NCBI RefSeq assembly: GCF_020085105.1
Contig: NC_058047.1
Coordinates: 13,649,501-13,713,500, forward strand
Direction: 5' to 3'
Source of the DNA: Siniperca chuatsi
Taxonomy: Eukaryota > Chordata > Actinopteri > Centrarchiformes > Sinipercidae
Length of the DNA stretch: 64,000 nucleotides
Part shown: piece after piece, positions 40,231 to 51,170 of the stretch
Layout: every line of letters starts with the position of its first letter
How positions within the stretch are numbered: position 1 is the stretch's first letter
The notes under the pieces: model-generated
Told to the model about the DNA's origin: nothing
Database searches by the model: none
Seen by the model: the letters and a program-made list of their open reading frames with translations, nothing else
Program-made: the position numbers and the translations under genes

Positions 40231-41778
40231 AAAGCTCAGGTTGATAATGTATTTCAAAAGTATATTTGTTGAAATTCTCTTTACATCCCGACAGCCATCA
40301 ACAAATCAAATTCTCTGGGGAGAAAAAAGAAAAAAATTGGTATCTGTGGCTGTTGCAGACCTGTAATAAGCCTATGAAATGATTGGCTGGCCTACCACTC
40401 TGCCCGTGCACTCATTGCGAGTGAAAATGTGTTTTCAGGAAGTGGCTTTGGTGGGAGGCCTGAAGGGCTTTTTTTTCAGTTGGATACTTTCAAAATCTAG
40501 CTGCCTCTTGATAGTTACTCCAGTGTTACCTACCCTAGCTTTAAGGTATATAGTCTTTGAGGAGTTATAAATCTGTAGTGAAATGAGCAAAAGCAGGCAA
40601 ACCTACGACAGACTGCAATAGACTGATGCACGTCTTAATATCTTCTTAATGGAACAAAGACTCTCAACATCACCACCTCAAACACACGACTTTCACCCAG
40701 GAGACCCCTGTTTGTGTCCCGTGTACAACCAACCATCATTACAACCAATCTGTGTAAATGTGGACCTACTTAGAGTGGAATCTGATGGAATAAATTGATG
40801 GTAGTCATGTAAAATAAATAGGATAAAGAGTATAATGGTACCAATTATGGTGAAAGCCTCAGTGGGCCGAAAGTCAATGAATTAATTTTAATCCTCAAGT
40901 AAAAGTAGCTTAAATACATTTACACTGAGAGCCAGAGTGGTGCCTCTGTGGCAGTGCTTTGACAGCTCTCATTTCAGCCTGTACAAACAGTTTAAACAGT
41001 TTAAAATGCAAACCTCCCTATCATGTTGTTGCTGTTTGTTTTAGACTGAGTATCTGATTTCATGTTGGCTTGGCTAGGCATTACAGTTGCAGTAATTTTT
41101 AACAAAGAGTTTCAGGCATGTCTCCTGAGTCCTGTCAAATGGGTACAAGATATTTCATGCAAAACATGTACTGACACATCAGACAACAGGTCATGCTGCT
41201 GCTGTCTTTATGAAGCCATCATCACTTGTGGGTGTTGCACAGCAGACAGTAAGTGTGTTTGCATCTACCAGTTTTTATGTGCTTTTTCAATTTGCACATA
41301 TTTCAGAAAAAAAGTCGAAATAACGTACAGTTTTTGTTTTAAAAACAAAAAGCAAAAAGTGTGATGGAAACAGATTCAGAGAAGGCAGAGGAACAAAAGG
41401 AAGGTCCCAAGATAGATTTTTGAGAGTCTTGGGAGGAAGCTGCTTCCTCCATCATGACCACTCTTCCAGAGTGAGCCAGCTACAGTACAGTAGCAACACA
41501 GCAACCCCTTGATTGCCATAATTCAAGAAGGCTCCAGGAGGAGGGCAACTGAGGGCCAGTCCCTTATGACAGACTGAGGCCCCGATCAGACTCTGGCTCT
41601 GATTGAGGATGAGAGGCTGCTCCCAAATAGTAGCTGGACACAGGAAAACGGAGATCCATGTGGGTACATGAGACCCTCAAAAAGAGGAGAAATCACAGGG
41701 AGTAATGTTACCCCCAGCTGGTCCAGGAGCTTCGCCTGTGGTAGGTTATGTTTGTTTTAACATCAACGCTATATTTTG

Positions 41779-42039
41779 AAATGAAAGAACACACTTCAGA
41801 GAATACAATTAGGGTATAACTGTGTTCGTTTACTGTCTAATAAAGAACATGTTTGTTTCTAGTTTTGGTTTAATTTGATACAAAGTACAAAGTACATTAC
41901 TTATTAGTGTACCGTAAAATAAAGTGCAACCTAATCATCTTTGGATACTATTTGGAGACCAACAGCAAATGAACAAAAGCGAACATCTGGAAAATAAGTA
42001 ATGTCAGTAATGTATTCTCTGAAGTGTGTTCTTTCATTT
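41779..42039. mobile_element. MITE with perfect 29-bp terminal inverted repeats
   Basis: Bases 41779-41807 and 42011-42039 are exact reverse complements (arm starts AAATGAAAGAACACACTTC). The 261-bp unit has no ORF. Length, perfect ends and lack of coding capacity fit a young non-autonomous DNA transposon. Target duplication is not obvious, so the true ends may differ by a few bases. Confidence 0.85.
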
Positions 42040-42975
42040 GGTAGAGGAATTTATTCATCTAAGGTCATAGATGTAACTTTTCCGCAATAAAATGTTATAT
42101 ATTTTGTTGAGTTGTGTGCTTACATTATCCCAAATGTTTCCAACAGTTTTCAAACCCAGAGAAATACGTAATTTTAATCAGCCATGACTGCAGCATTTTC
42201 GATGCCAGGCACTTTACGAAGGAAGGCATAAGCCTCCTGGAGCTCTTTAGAAATGACCGCCTTTCTCTTCAGCATGACAGTTAGCTAACCGCTAGCATAC
42301 TGACAGGTTCTGTCAGAAACAGCCGCAAGTGTCATTGCCTATGACACTTGCCTATGACTCATAAGCTAGCAACAGCCTTGACAACGACACATTGATTGAT
42401 TGATACACATACAGACAATTCAGTGTTGAATTCAGACGCGTGGTGCATTGTTTATGTTTTTATATTGGGTTAGGTAATAATGATTGGGACAGAACATGAT
42501 CAACGTCTATGAAAACAAATCTTTGTCAGGAAAAAGAAAAGACTCGGGACACCCAGCTTGAAACTGGGTAAAATCCCGGACAAACTGGGACATCTGATCA
42601 CCATAGGCTATCAGAGCGCTCCTGCAAAAACGCCTATAATAATTATCATGTCATGATCTTGACAATCAGAGACAAATACTGATCTCTACTGTAGTGCTGT
42701 GCTAAGTCCAGCACCTAAAGTGTAGTACAAATACGGATTGTACTGCATTACATTCAGTTGCTTTTACTGTGTTTTTGCAGCTAAAAATACTCACTAGTAC
42801 TGGATACAACAACTGCTACAGTCCTCCATACCGCTTGTAATGCTTGTGATCACAAGCAATCTACTAATCTAGCAGGTCTGCTAAATACACAAAAAATTTC
42901 TGGAAATATTGGTGGAGAAATTTTTAATCTGTTAACCCTTCAAAGTAAACAACTGATCACTTTGCTATTTTACAG

Positions 42976-43144
42976 ATTTATCTTGAAGAAAGAAAGTGGT
43001 AAAGTTGACATTTTCACTGATGGATGTGAAAGTCAGCTGCCTTCTCTAGTAAACATAGCATCTCATGAATACACTGAGGATACCCACACTCACCCTGACA
43101 TCAAACTTCTCAACACCTTTGAGGACATGTTTGGTGACATTTAA
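42976..43144 (+). CDS. Possible terminal coding exon of an unknown gene
   Basis: An acceptor-like 'tgctattttacag' precedes an open frame that needs two bases from an upstream exon and ends with TAA at 43142-43144. The peptide contains VDIFTDGCESQLPSLVNIA and ends LLNTFEDMFGDI, acidic and protein-like. It would be convergent with dynlt2b, 289 bases from its stop. I recognise no family and found no upstream exon, so this may be chance. Confidence 0.2.
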
Positions 43145-43201
43145 GGACTCAAAATTGCCATGTTTTGAGGTAAGACATGATACTTGTCAAAGTATCATTA
43201 T

Positions 43202-43207
43202 TTTATT
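43202..43207 (-). terminator. dynlt2b: Polyadenylation signal candidate for dynlt2b
   Basis: TTTATT on the plus strand, AATAAA on the minus strand, about 230 bases after the dynlt2b stop codon. Confidence 0.5.
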
Positions 43208-43432
43208 AGCCATAAAAGAGGCTTGAGTCTTTAATAATCATCTTCAGTACAGATATCCATCACTTCTACAATGGATGTCATCGTGTAGATCTCAAGATGC
43301 AGCAAATCCATACACAGTAACTTCAGATCAACACACCGTGGACCCGAAATGCTGACGGTGAGCAGTCTCATTTGGATGTTCACCTCACATCTTTTCATCT
43401 GAAAGAATTCTCTGTCATCCATCCTCTTGTCT

Positions 43433-45532
43433 TCAGTAGTAATAGCTTCCAAAAACTGCCACCACACAGAACAAGCTGTCCTACAAAAGGTAAAACACGT
43501 TAACTGAAAAAACTGTCTTTGAGAAGTCTGTTTTCCCCCCTCACATCGGATTCAAGAGAACAAAGGCACCTACGTTCATGAAAACATCTTCTGCATAGTT
43601 GTCTGTGTCAGAATCCCACAAACACCTTGAAGACATCCTGGTAAAGCACAAGAGAAGACAAGGGATTCATGTTTGAAAGTCTGAACTACTTTCTGTCCAG
43701 ACCCATTTACATATGAGGTGGGCAGAATATTAGAAACACCTTTCAATATAAAACAATCCAATAAAACACTACCTCAAACTACAGCCACAAAAATTGAAAC
43801 AGTGTCAATAAAAATCAAACATTGTGGGATTGATTTTCTAAGTTGATGTAAATGTGAAGAGCAGAGCTGAGTCAATATCAGCTACTAGCTACTACTAATG
43901 AAATATTGCTAGAATACTGCTATTCTAACAGTAAGCAGTAAGAAAGAGATTCTGGGAAATATATTGTTGTTATTGCATTGCTGGTTGTTTGGCTTGTATT
44001 ACAGCTTGAGCATCCATAAACTGCACTATACATACATACATCCTCTAATTTGCTGTGTGTTTATCACTGAAGACCTATTAATGAAAGATTGATGGTAAGA
44101 AGGGCCAAAGTTATATAATGCCTCTCAGTCTCTGTTCCCTATAAAACAGTCAACAGTGAAACAAATGTTACACCTGCTTTCCCCAGACAATAGAGTATCC
44201 TACTAAAATATAGTAGTGTACAAACTGTAACTGCATGTTTGTTTACCAGTACCAAATGATCACTCACTTGACTCCTTGTCCTCGTTGTTCCCCAATGACC
44301 ACCTGCACGACAAGCTTATATCTGTCAAACCCTGCATCTGTTGAGGAAAAGAAATGAGCTGTAATAGTGTAGTAATCAGTAATTGTGCAAACATTCTGCA
44401 GGCACAATAGAGGTGTGGGTACTAACATGCTACATTCACTGTGTAGCATTGACTTAAGTTAAACATTTTACTAGGACGATATTTTACTGTTGACAAAAAT
44501 GTACTTTTATACCCTTTTATTCAGCTTCATTCTTCTGGCTAAATGTTTTATTCTGTTCACATTGGTTCTGTACTGCCAGCCACAGCAATAAAAAGCAGCA
44601 GCTTGTTTCATAAGTGGGAGATCATCTTTAGTCTGTTGCTTTGACAATCGGGAGGATAGTGCATGAAACCTTCTATGCAACATTTCCAAGGTAATCGAAT
44701 TTACCACAAAAGGACACGTTCAAATAACAATCATATCACTTTTTCACAATATAGTTTTGTTTACGTTTCATTTAATTGGATGAGCATTTTGCTTGCTGTG
44801 TATTTAGCCAACATCAGTTTTGTAGCCATTTCACTGGTAACTGGTAACACTTCTGTTTTCTTATTGTTATTCAAATAGGTATCTGGATGATAATTTTTAC
44901 TTAATAATCAGGAGGGTAGTAATCAGGAGTAATTAATTTGAACAATACTTTAAATTTACAACAGTACTTGGATGCTCTGTCCTTCTGAGTTATAAAACAA
45001 GAGAGGCAGAAAGCATCACTCACTCTTCACTTTGTCTTTAATGCAGTCTGCCAGTGAACGGGACAGCTCTGGGACTTCCTCTGGGTCGTACTGCATCCCA
45101 GACAGTCGCTCCCTCACAATTTCCCGAATACACTCCTTCACAATGGCTGGCTTAAACCTGAAAGATTGAGCAACAAGGCAGAAAATTAACTTAAATCCGT
45201 TTCTACAGGTCACAGACGTCAATTAACAGCCAACTAACGTCACAAAATTGTTGCCAACTACTGTCGTCTGAAAACGTAACCTCGTTATTTGGACTAACCC
45301 CAATCTTAACAGTTAATCTTAACATGGCACAATAAGTTTAGCTAGTTAACGTTACACTATAAAACAATACATAGTGGCTAAATTAGTTAGCTTAGCTATA
45401 CAAACATGTCGTTAGCAATTGAGTCGCTGGCTAAAAGCTAACTTCACCTGCTAGAAATGATATTTAACCACTTAGACCAACTCACTTGTGCTGATGATTA
45501 GGTCGTATGAGGTATGTATCTGAACCCTCCAT
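43433..45532 (-). CDS. dynlt2b: Dynein light chain Tctex-type 2B (TCTEX1D2 homologue), five exons
   Basis: Exons on the minus strand are 45532-45486, 45157-45024, 44337-44268, 43637-43574 and 43480-43433. All junctions are GT-AG and the phases match, giving 120 residues with stop TGA. The product is a Tctex1-family light chain of cytoplasmic dynein-2, which drives retrograde intraflagellar transport in cilia. Diagnostic blocks: FKPAIVKECI, GFDRYKLVVQVVIGEQRGQG, SRCFWDSDTDNYAEDVFMN and SLFCVVAVFG, followed by a Tyr-rich end. It is slightly shorter than human TCTEX1D2 because the N-terminal tail is short (MEGSDTYLIRP). An X-box motif lies 95 bases upstream of the ATG. The gene is head-to-head with rtp, 2.9 kb away. 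Confidence 0.95.
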
Positions 45533-45626
45533 CGCATGTCAATAATATAACGCTAGCCACAACAAGAGAGAGGATATAAAGAAGGCAGACAGTTGCTAAC
45601 AAGCTAATCTTTACAGAGTTTTATCC

Positions 45627-45640
45627 GTTACCATAGCGAC
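45627..45640 (-). promoter_or_regulatory. dynlt2b: X-box (RFX binding site) upstream of dynlt2b
   Basis: On the minus strand the bases read GTCGCTATGGTAAC, matching the ciliary X-box consensus GTHNYYATRRNAAC at every position. It is 95 bases upstream of the dynlt2b ATG, the usual distance range for RFX-controlled ciliary genes. The function fits a dynein-2 subunit. Not proven by binding data. Confidence 0.7.
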
Positions 45641-46501
45641 GTCTTTTCCTAGTTTCCTGTTTCAAAATAAGAGTACGTAAAGGCGTTTATGGTTTCCACC
45701 GCTATAGCTTAAATTGAGTCATGTGTGGGGTTTTCTTTTCTTTTTATGTGTTATTATTCCTCCTGCTGAAAAATTCTGTTGAAAGCTCCAGAAAATGCTA
45801 GTAAGCCTAAATGGACCCTGAGTTAAGAATTCTGGGTCAAACTACCGTGTCTACGGTCAAGAGTGACCTTTCATGCTTGTGTTTCATTCTGTTTCATCGC
45901 TTTTATTTTTATTTAACACTTCATCCTCCAGTTTTTTTAATCCTTCATTTCAATGCTTCAGTGGTGATTTTAGTACTTTAAGTTAGAAGTTTTCTCAATG
46001 CTCTTTTCATAGAATTTTCAGTCAACAGGCTATACAAGGTAAATGAGGACAACTGAGCAATCTCTTTGACAACTGAGCAAACTTCTGATGAAGACCGAGA
46101 GATGCGGTTGACAGCTCCAGAAAAAGCCAGTAAGTAGAACTTGAAGATTATTTTGTCATACAGAGAAAAATAGATATAAATGATCACGCTACATAAAGTT
46201 ACATACAGTCACACAAGGAAGTCTTGTACAACCACTCAAGGGCACCTCGGCTTCTCAGATATAAAACTCTTCAACTTACAGAGACGTTGCCTAAACCTTC
46301 TACCTCCACTACTTCTACCCAAACCAAATCGCTTCTGTCTCCTCCTGCGCAATATGTATTTCTGTCCTTATCACTGATGTTTGAGAGGAATCAAAATGCC
46401 TACTTCTTGTCTTTATTCACACTTTTCTTTCTCTGACAAGGAAAGCTTTTGATGTCATTGTCTTCTAAAATGTCACTATAACCTTGACCATTTCTTTCAT
46501 T

Positions 46502-46676
46502 TCACCCCTTCCCTTTACTCCCAAATGGATTGGTGTCAGTCCAGGAATAGTATCCAAAAACGTAACACAGCGGATCCAATTCATTGCTGTCTTCATCATG
46601 ATTTCTGAACTCCTCTGCTTTCAAGGCCTCTTCAACTGCAGCCAAATCAGAACGTATACCATTTGGCTCCACTTTC
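46502..46676 (-). CDS. Unassigned ORF/exon on minus strand
   Basis: An acceptor-like 'gctccttttctcag' is followed by an open stretch of about 58 codons ending in TGA at 46504-46502. The peptide is acidic and native-looking, with LAAVEEALKAEEF, DEDSNELDPL and YYSWTDTNPFG. I do not recognise the family. A plus-strand ORF overlaps the same bases but looks less protein-like. It may be a mobile-element remnant or the last exon of an unknown gene. Confidence 0.2.
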
Positions 46677-48309
46677 CTGAGAAAAGGAGCACAAAAGCGA
46701 ATTTCAAGAACAACTTAAGACTAGTTTCTGACTTTAATGATCAGTCTCTATAACTTTGATAGCAGCAGGGATAGCACTGTCCTGTCACATTCTCACCATG
46801 CAAATCTCCCTTCTTTGCTTGCTTTGTCCAAGATAGGAACGTTGGATTTAAATCACATATAACTAAACAGAAAAGGTAAGGCATTTTCCACACAACACTG
46901 TACCAATTAAAATCAAAGGATTTTTTTATTCAATCCATTCTAAGTATTTTATCAGGTATCACATATAGGCCAACTTGAGCTATTTGCATAATAACAAGGT
47001 TTTCCTGCACTATCCAAGATCTACAGTAGCTAAATGCGGGGCTGAACCACCTCAGCTAGTCAAACAAAACAAATCCAATGATTCTGTCTAAAATGTAGCC
47101 TACATGAAGATGTATTAAAATAATTGAAGTTACTCATTTTAAATTCCAGATCAATTGTGCTTGTGTCAAAAAGCCAGAGGGTTAAACACTGTGTGCTCAG
47201 TTTAATTGCTCATCATTTAGAGGATTGCAGGCCAACAGAAGGGGAGGGGAAAGCCTTTACATCTTCCTTTACGTCTGATAATATTGAGGCTGAACATGGT
47301 GTGATTCATTAGATTCAGTACTGATCATCATTGGCTACAGGCCCTATAATGTACGAATTGCCAATTCTACCATTAAACCCACAAATGAGGTTAAATGAGC
47401 CATTAGACCTTAATGTTTTTTTATTGGTTTGTTACAATGATCTGCTGACTAGCATCTACATGCGTAGTTCACAAAAAGAGATTAAAGGTTTATGAGTTCA
47501 TGATTTAATGTTAAGCACCATTTACGCTTGTAGTTCCTTCATTAGCTGAATGTGACTCAGGTTAATGTGTAAACAGTGAGGGCTGCCATGATATTGGCAT
47601 CATATAAGAATGATTTATTGCACAATCAAGCCTGATAAACACTTAATCTTTTGTTTCAAATAATACATTTTCAGACAGAACAGAAGTTAAAGTTGGAACT
47701 AAAGTGGAACCATGGACAGGAGAAGGTGGCAGACATTTTTGAGGAGCTACTTCATATCTGTTTCTCTATATGGAAATGATGATGACAGTACATCAGTTAC
47801 AGTAAAGTAAAGTTAGGCCATCCTCTGTAAAGTTATTTTCTGAAAGTGCCATCTATTTGAATAAAAATATAGTAAATTAGTTTTCATTGCATGGAAGACA
47901 GAGAAGAGTATGACGCAGCATACTTCCAGCAGGTGGCAGTGTTGTGTGAATACAACTGGAAAATATTTCAGTTTCAGTTCTCTTGCAGTCCGATTTTATT
48001 TCAATTAATCCACACTAAGCACATTTCTTATGTGTGTGATATATTAGTAAATTAATGATAATACCAGTCAATGATAATCGTAAGGCACCCTAACTACCCA
48101 AACACACACAAAGTTACATTTTCATTACATGGGCTTTCCCTTCTCCTTATTTCTGTGTCTATATAGGCCATTAGGCAAGTAGACAGTCTAGTGACTAATG
48201 TTTCTTATATGCTCAACATCTGCTGTAGTGAAACAAACTTGTCGTTCCCCATCCCATTCATAGTACTAAACTAGACCTGAAACTTAAGGAAACCAGGTTT
48301 CAACTTTTA

Positions 48310-48323
48310 AGTTTCATTTTCCT
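48310..48323 (+). promoter_or_regulatory. rtp: ISRE-like element upstream of rtp
   Basis: AGTTTCATTTTCCT matches the interferon-stimulated response element consensus AGTTTCNNTTTCNY. It lies 145 bases before the rtp start codon. A weaker relative, 'cagtttcagttctc', occurs at about 47969-47982. RTP4 in mammals is an interferon-stimulated gene, so the site is in a sensible place. Binding by IRF/STAT factors is inferred. Confidence 0.6.
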
Positions 48324-48468
48324 CAAACTTTCTAGTGGTTTGCTCACAGTCAAAGTCTCTCAACCGAAAGGTTGCTGAATCATTCTGACAAGTTGTTTGT
48401 GTACTGTACAGATCAGCTGTCAGAGTTTTGTCTCTTCTTCAGCCACCGGCACCTCTAACACTGACAGG

Positions 48469-49527
48469 ATGGCACAAGAGTGGACACGTATCTTCGAGAT
48501 TAAAGCAAAGAATCTTAAACAAGGAGACTCCTGGCGTCTGGAGTTTGATGACAGCCTTGTGCCTGACTGCCCAAACCTGGGCTGGGAGCAGTACATCAGG
48601 AACACATGTGCATGGTCAGTGTGCTGGACTACGTTTAATGACTGTAGTCATGTGTATATAGAGTATTGTATATGTTAGGTTAATATAAATTATAGTGCAT
48701 GTGTATGTATATATACTTGTACTACTTAAATTGTGTGGACAAAAATCAATTCACAATTCAATTTGGGGACAAAAACTGGCCCCCTCAAGGTAAACCATTA
48801 CATTTTAGGGTAAAGACATTTTTTTGGTTAAGGTTAGGGTTAGAAGAAAGATGGACTAGCGTTAGGGTTAGGACTAGGGTCAGGTTAGGGTTAAGGGAAT
48901 GGATGTAACTTAATGCCATGTCCAGTGTGACAAAAGCTGGGTTATTTTAGAGTTATGCTGAGAAGAAATAATCTCATCATAGGTTTTAGACTGGAAACAC
49001 TTGAATGGCAGAGAAAGAATTCTGGTTTCATTATGTAATCAGGAAGGAGGTGACGTCAAATGGCTCTGTCTCCTCCCATTTACCTTTTGTACTGGCTTCA
49101 GTATAACAACGTTATTTAGTCAATTAGTCATTAATTTGGGTCGGCCAACTGCATTTTGTTAAAGGGCCAGTTCAGACTTTCTTTAACTTTTTCAAGGTTC
49201 GACTGCACCGATTGTGGAAGAGGATGGCCTTCTAACCGGGTGATGGTGGTCTTCCACATGCGCCTGATAGACAGGCAGGGCGTTGTGAAGGTGAGGCGCT
49301 TCCGTCAGAACTGCAAGATGTGCAACGCAGCTCCAATGGAGATGCCCAACATCACCCCCGAGAACATCGACATCCTCCTGGAGAATCTGGTGGAGAAGAT
49401 AAGAATGAAATGCTACCATGAAGACCTGGGCAAAGGGAACAGGCCTTTTATAAGCCTGGATGTCAAAAGTCCCCATGAGCCTGCTCATTGTGAGGCCTGT
49501 ATGCAAGGCATCTGCACAAGGAATTGA
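48469..49527 (+). CDS. rtp: Receptor-transporting protein (3CxxC zinc-finger), two exons
   Basis: Coding exons are 48469-48614 and 49197-49527 (donor GCATG|gtcagt, acceptor tttttcaag|GTTC), giving 158 residues. The family helps membrane receptors reach the cell surface; mammalian RTP4 is also an interferon-induced antiviral effector. The N-terminus (EWTRIFEIKAKNLKQGD, then SWRLEFDD) is the usual RTP opening. It is followed by a zinc-binding 3CxxC core: CTDCGRGW, VVFHMRLID, CKMC and the closing HCEACMQGIC. The protein ends four residues after that motif (TRN), so the hydrophobic C-terminal tail of mammalian RTPs is absent. The intron splits a Trp codon just before the first CxxC. A pyrimidine-rich acceptor-like 'ttcttcag' before the ATG hints at a further untranslated exon. 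Fish genes of this kind are often named rtp3; one-to-one orthology is not certain. Confidence 0.93.
48740..48900 (+). repeat. Teleost repeat with degenerate TTAGGG-like words in rtp intron 1
   Basis: The intron contains 'ggggacaaaaactggccccctcaaggtaa', a common fish repeat, followed by imperfect 'gttagggttag' units at 48829-48895. The units are interrupted and irregular, so this is not a true telomeric array. Confidence 0.55.
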
Positions 49528-49810
49528 GCTTGTCATGTGTTGCTTTTAAGTCAGCCGTTTCTTGTTTTTATTCTTTAAGTTTTTGAGAGTTTTAATGATG
49601 TTTAATGCCTAAGCTCATAGCAAAGCATCAAGATGTTCCCAAAAGTCATTCTGTTTCATTGTATTGCTTCCTCTATCATATTTATATAATAATCAAGTGC
49701 ATGTAAGCTTTCATATTTGTGCTTGTTTGTGGTCAGTTTTCTTTAACATATTAACTTGTTTGTTCAAAAGGATTAAAGAAGCCTTCTTACAGACAGGCAT
49801 GTAACAGATG

Positions 49811-49816
49811 AATAAA
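49811..49816 (+). terminator. rtp: Polyadenylation signal candidate for rtp
   Basis: AATAAA about 285 bases after the rtp stop codon. A second hexamer lies at about 49829. Confidence 0.55.
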
Positions 49817-51170
49817 GCTTATACGAGCAATAAACTAATGTATTTGTGATTTGTAGTGTGGGTATTTTCTGTTTTCAAATAAATTATTTATTTAATGTCT
49901 AAATATCGCACTAAATGAAAGAATGAAAGGCCTTTCAATTAATTTTGACACTTAAAGCACATATAAAGGAGTCACTAAGGTAACTGGTCTTTAAACAGTG
50001 GAGTACTTCAATGTTTAATATAATATTTTGACATGAGCAGGTGAAAATTTTAGAAAATGGGTATGGGTATATGTTCTATATACAGTAGGTTTCTTCCTTC
50101 TTATGCATGGTGTCAGCTAGGTGGCAAAGAGTCAATGGCACACAGAAAGTGCACTAGATTTATGACAGCAGCAATTATGAGCAGTTGAAATAAATACAAG
50201 AGCCGCACAGTCAGCACAAGCAGCGATATCAGGAGGATGAAACAGATGAAGAAAAGAGTGCCACCCACACTGTCTCACACTTCGCTAACAGAAGAGAAAA
50301 GGCCACGACTGTCGTGGTTCCTCTGTTACTGACAGGAACACCACTGCAATGAATGCCTGACAGCCTCAACATGTCAACAAAGTCAGCAGTGTCCTTCCTA
50401 ATACTGTAGTTACAATTTCAATGTGGGAGGGTTAAGTTGACTATTTCTGTACATTTGAAGTCAACATTAAGTTATTTAAAGTACCAGATTGTGACAACTT
50501 GTTGAATAGCAATTATATTACATTAAGAAAGGTTTGGCTTGCAGAAGGTTTGGGTGTTAAAGCATTTTGTATTGGAGCAGAGTTGTGCAGCCTGTTTAAT
50601 TTTGATGGACGACATTAACATAAAATGAAAAAAGGTTGGCCGGCAGGAGGTTTGGGGTAACACCAGAGGACACGTTTCTCCCAGGCCATCCACTGTTAAT
50701 TTGCGTATGACCAACAGGTGTGACACTCATGCCGCTGTGGTCAGTCTTCACCATCTGCATGTCGCACACTGCAGTACAACATATTGACTATGGTTGATCT
50801 GTGTTTTGTATAAAACCACTTGCAGGGAAAGTAGCTGCCTTGCAGAGTTTTCTATTTCCCACATCATTTGCCAGGACTTTGTCCACATCACGCTTGGTTT
50901 ACAGTGGCACTATGTATATCTTGGCCACTAAGGCTGAATTTAGTCTTGCAAGAGTTACTTTGTCATGTAAGTGGTGGGTATGCTTTTGCTGTCTGGAAAT
51001 GGTTATTTATGGATAAGCTCAACAGTCTATTTAGATGACTCATACAATAGACAACACAAATGTTCTCATAAAGCAGTGTGATGATTATTCTGTGTGCTCT
51101 CCAGACAAATACTGAAGAAACTGCTTTCATCTGACAACTGTTGAAAGATAAAGATCTAACTCTTGACATC

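Noticed and set aside
41062-41364. Cys-rich ORF with a donor-like gtaagt at about 41250
   Set aside because: The Cys cluster is not a spacing I recognise, and the frame continues past the donor into low-complexity sequence. Insufficient for a gene call.
48829-48895. True interstitial telomere array
   Set aside because: Units are irregular and interrupted, and they sit within a common dispersed repeat.
49192-49536. 114-codon minus-strand ORF opposite rtp exon 2
   Set aside because: Shadow of the rtp coding exon; the plus strand carries the 3CxxC motifs.
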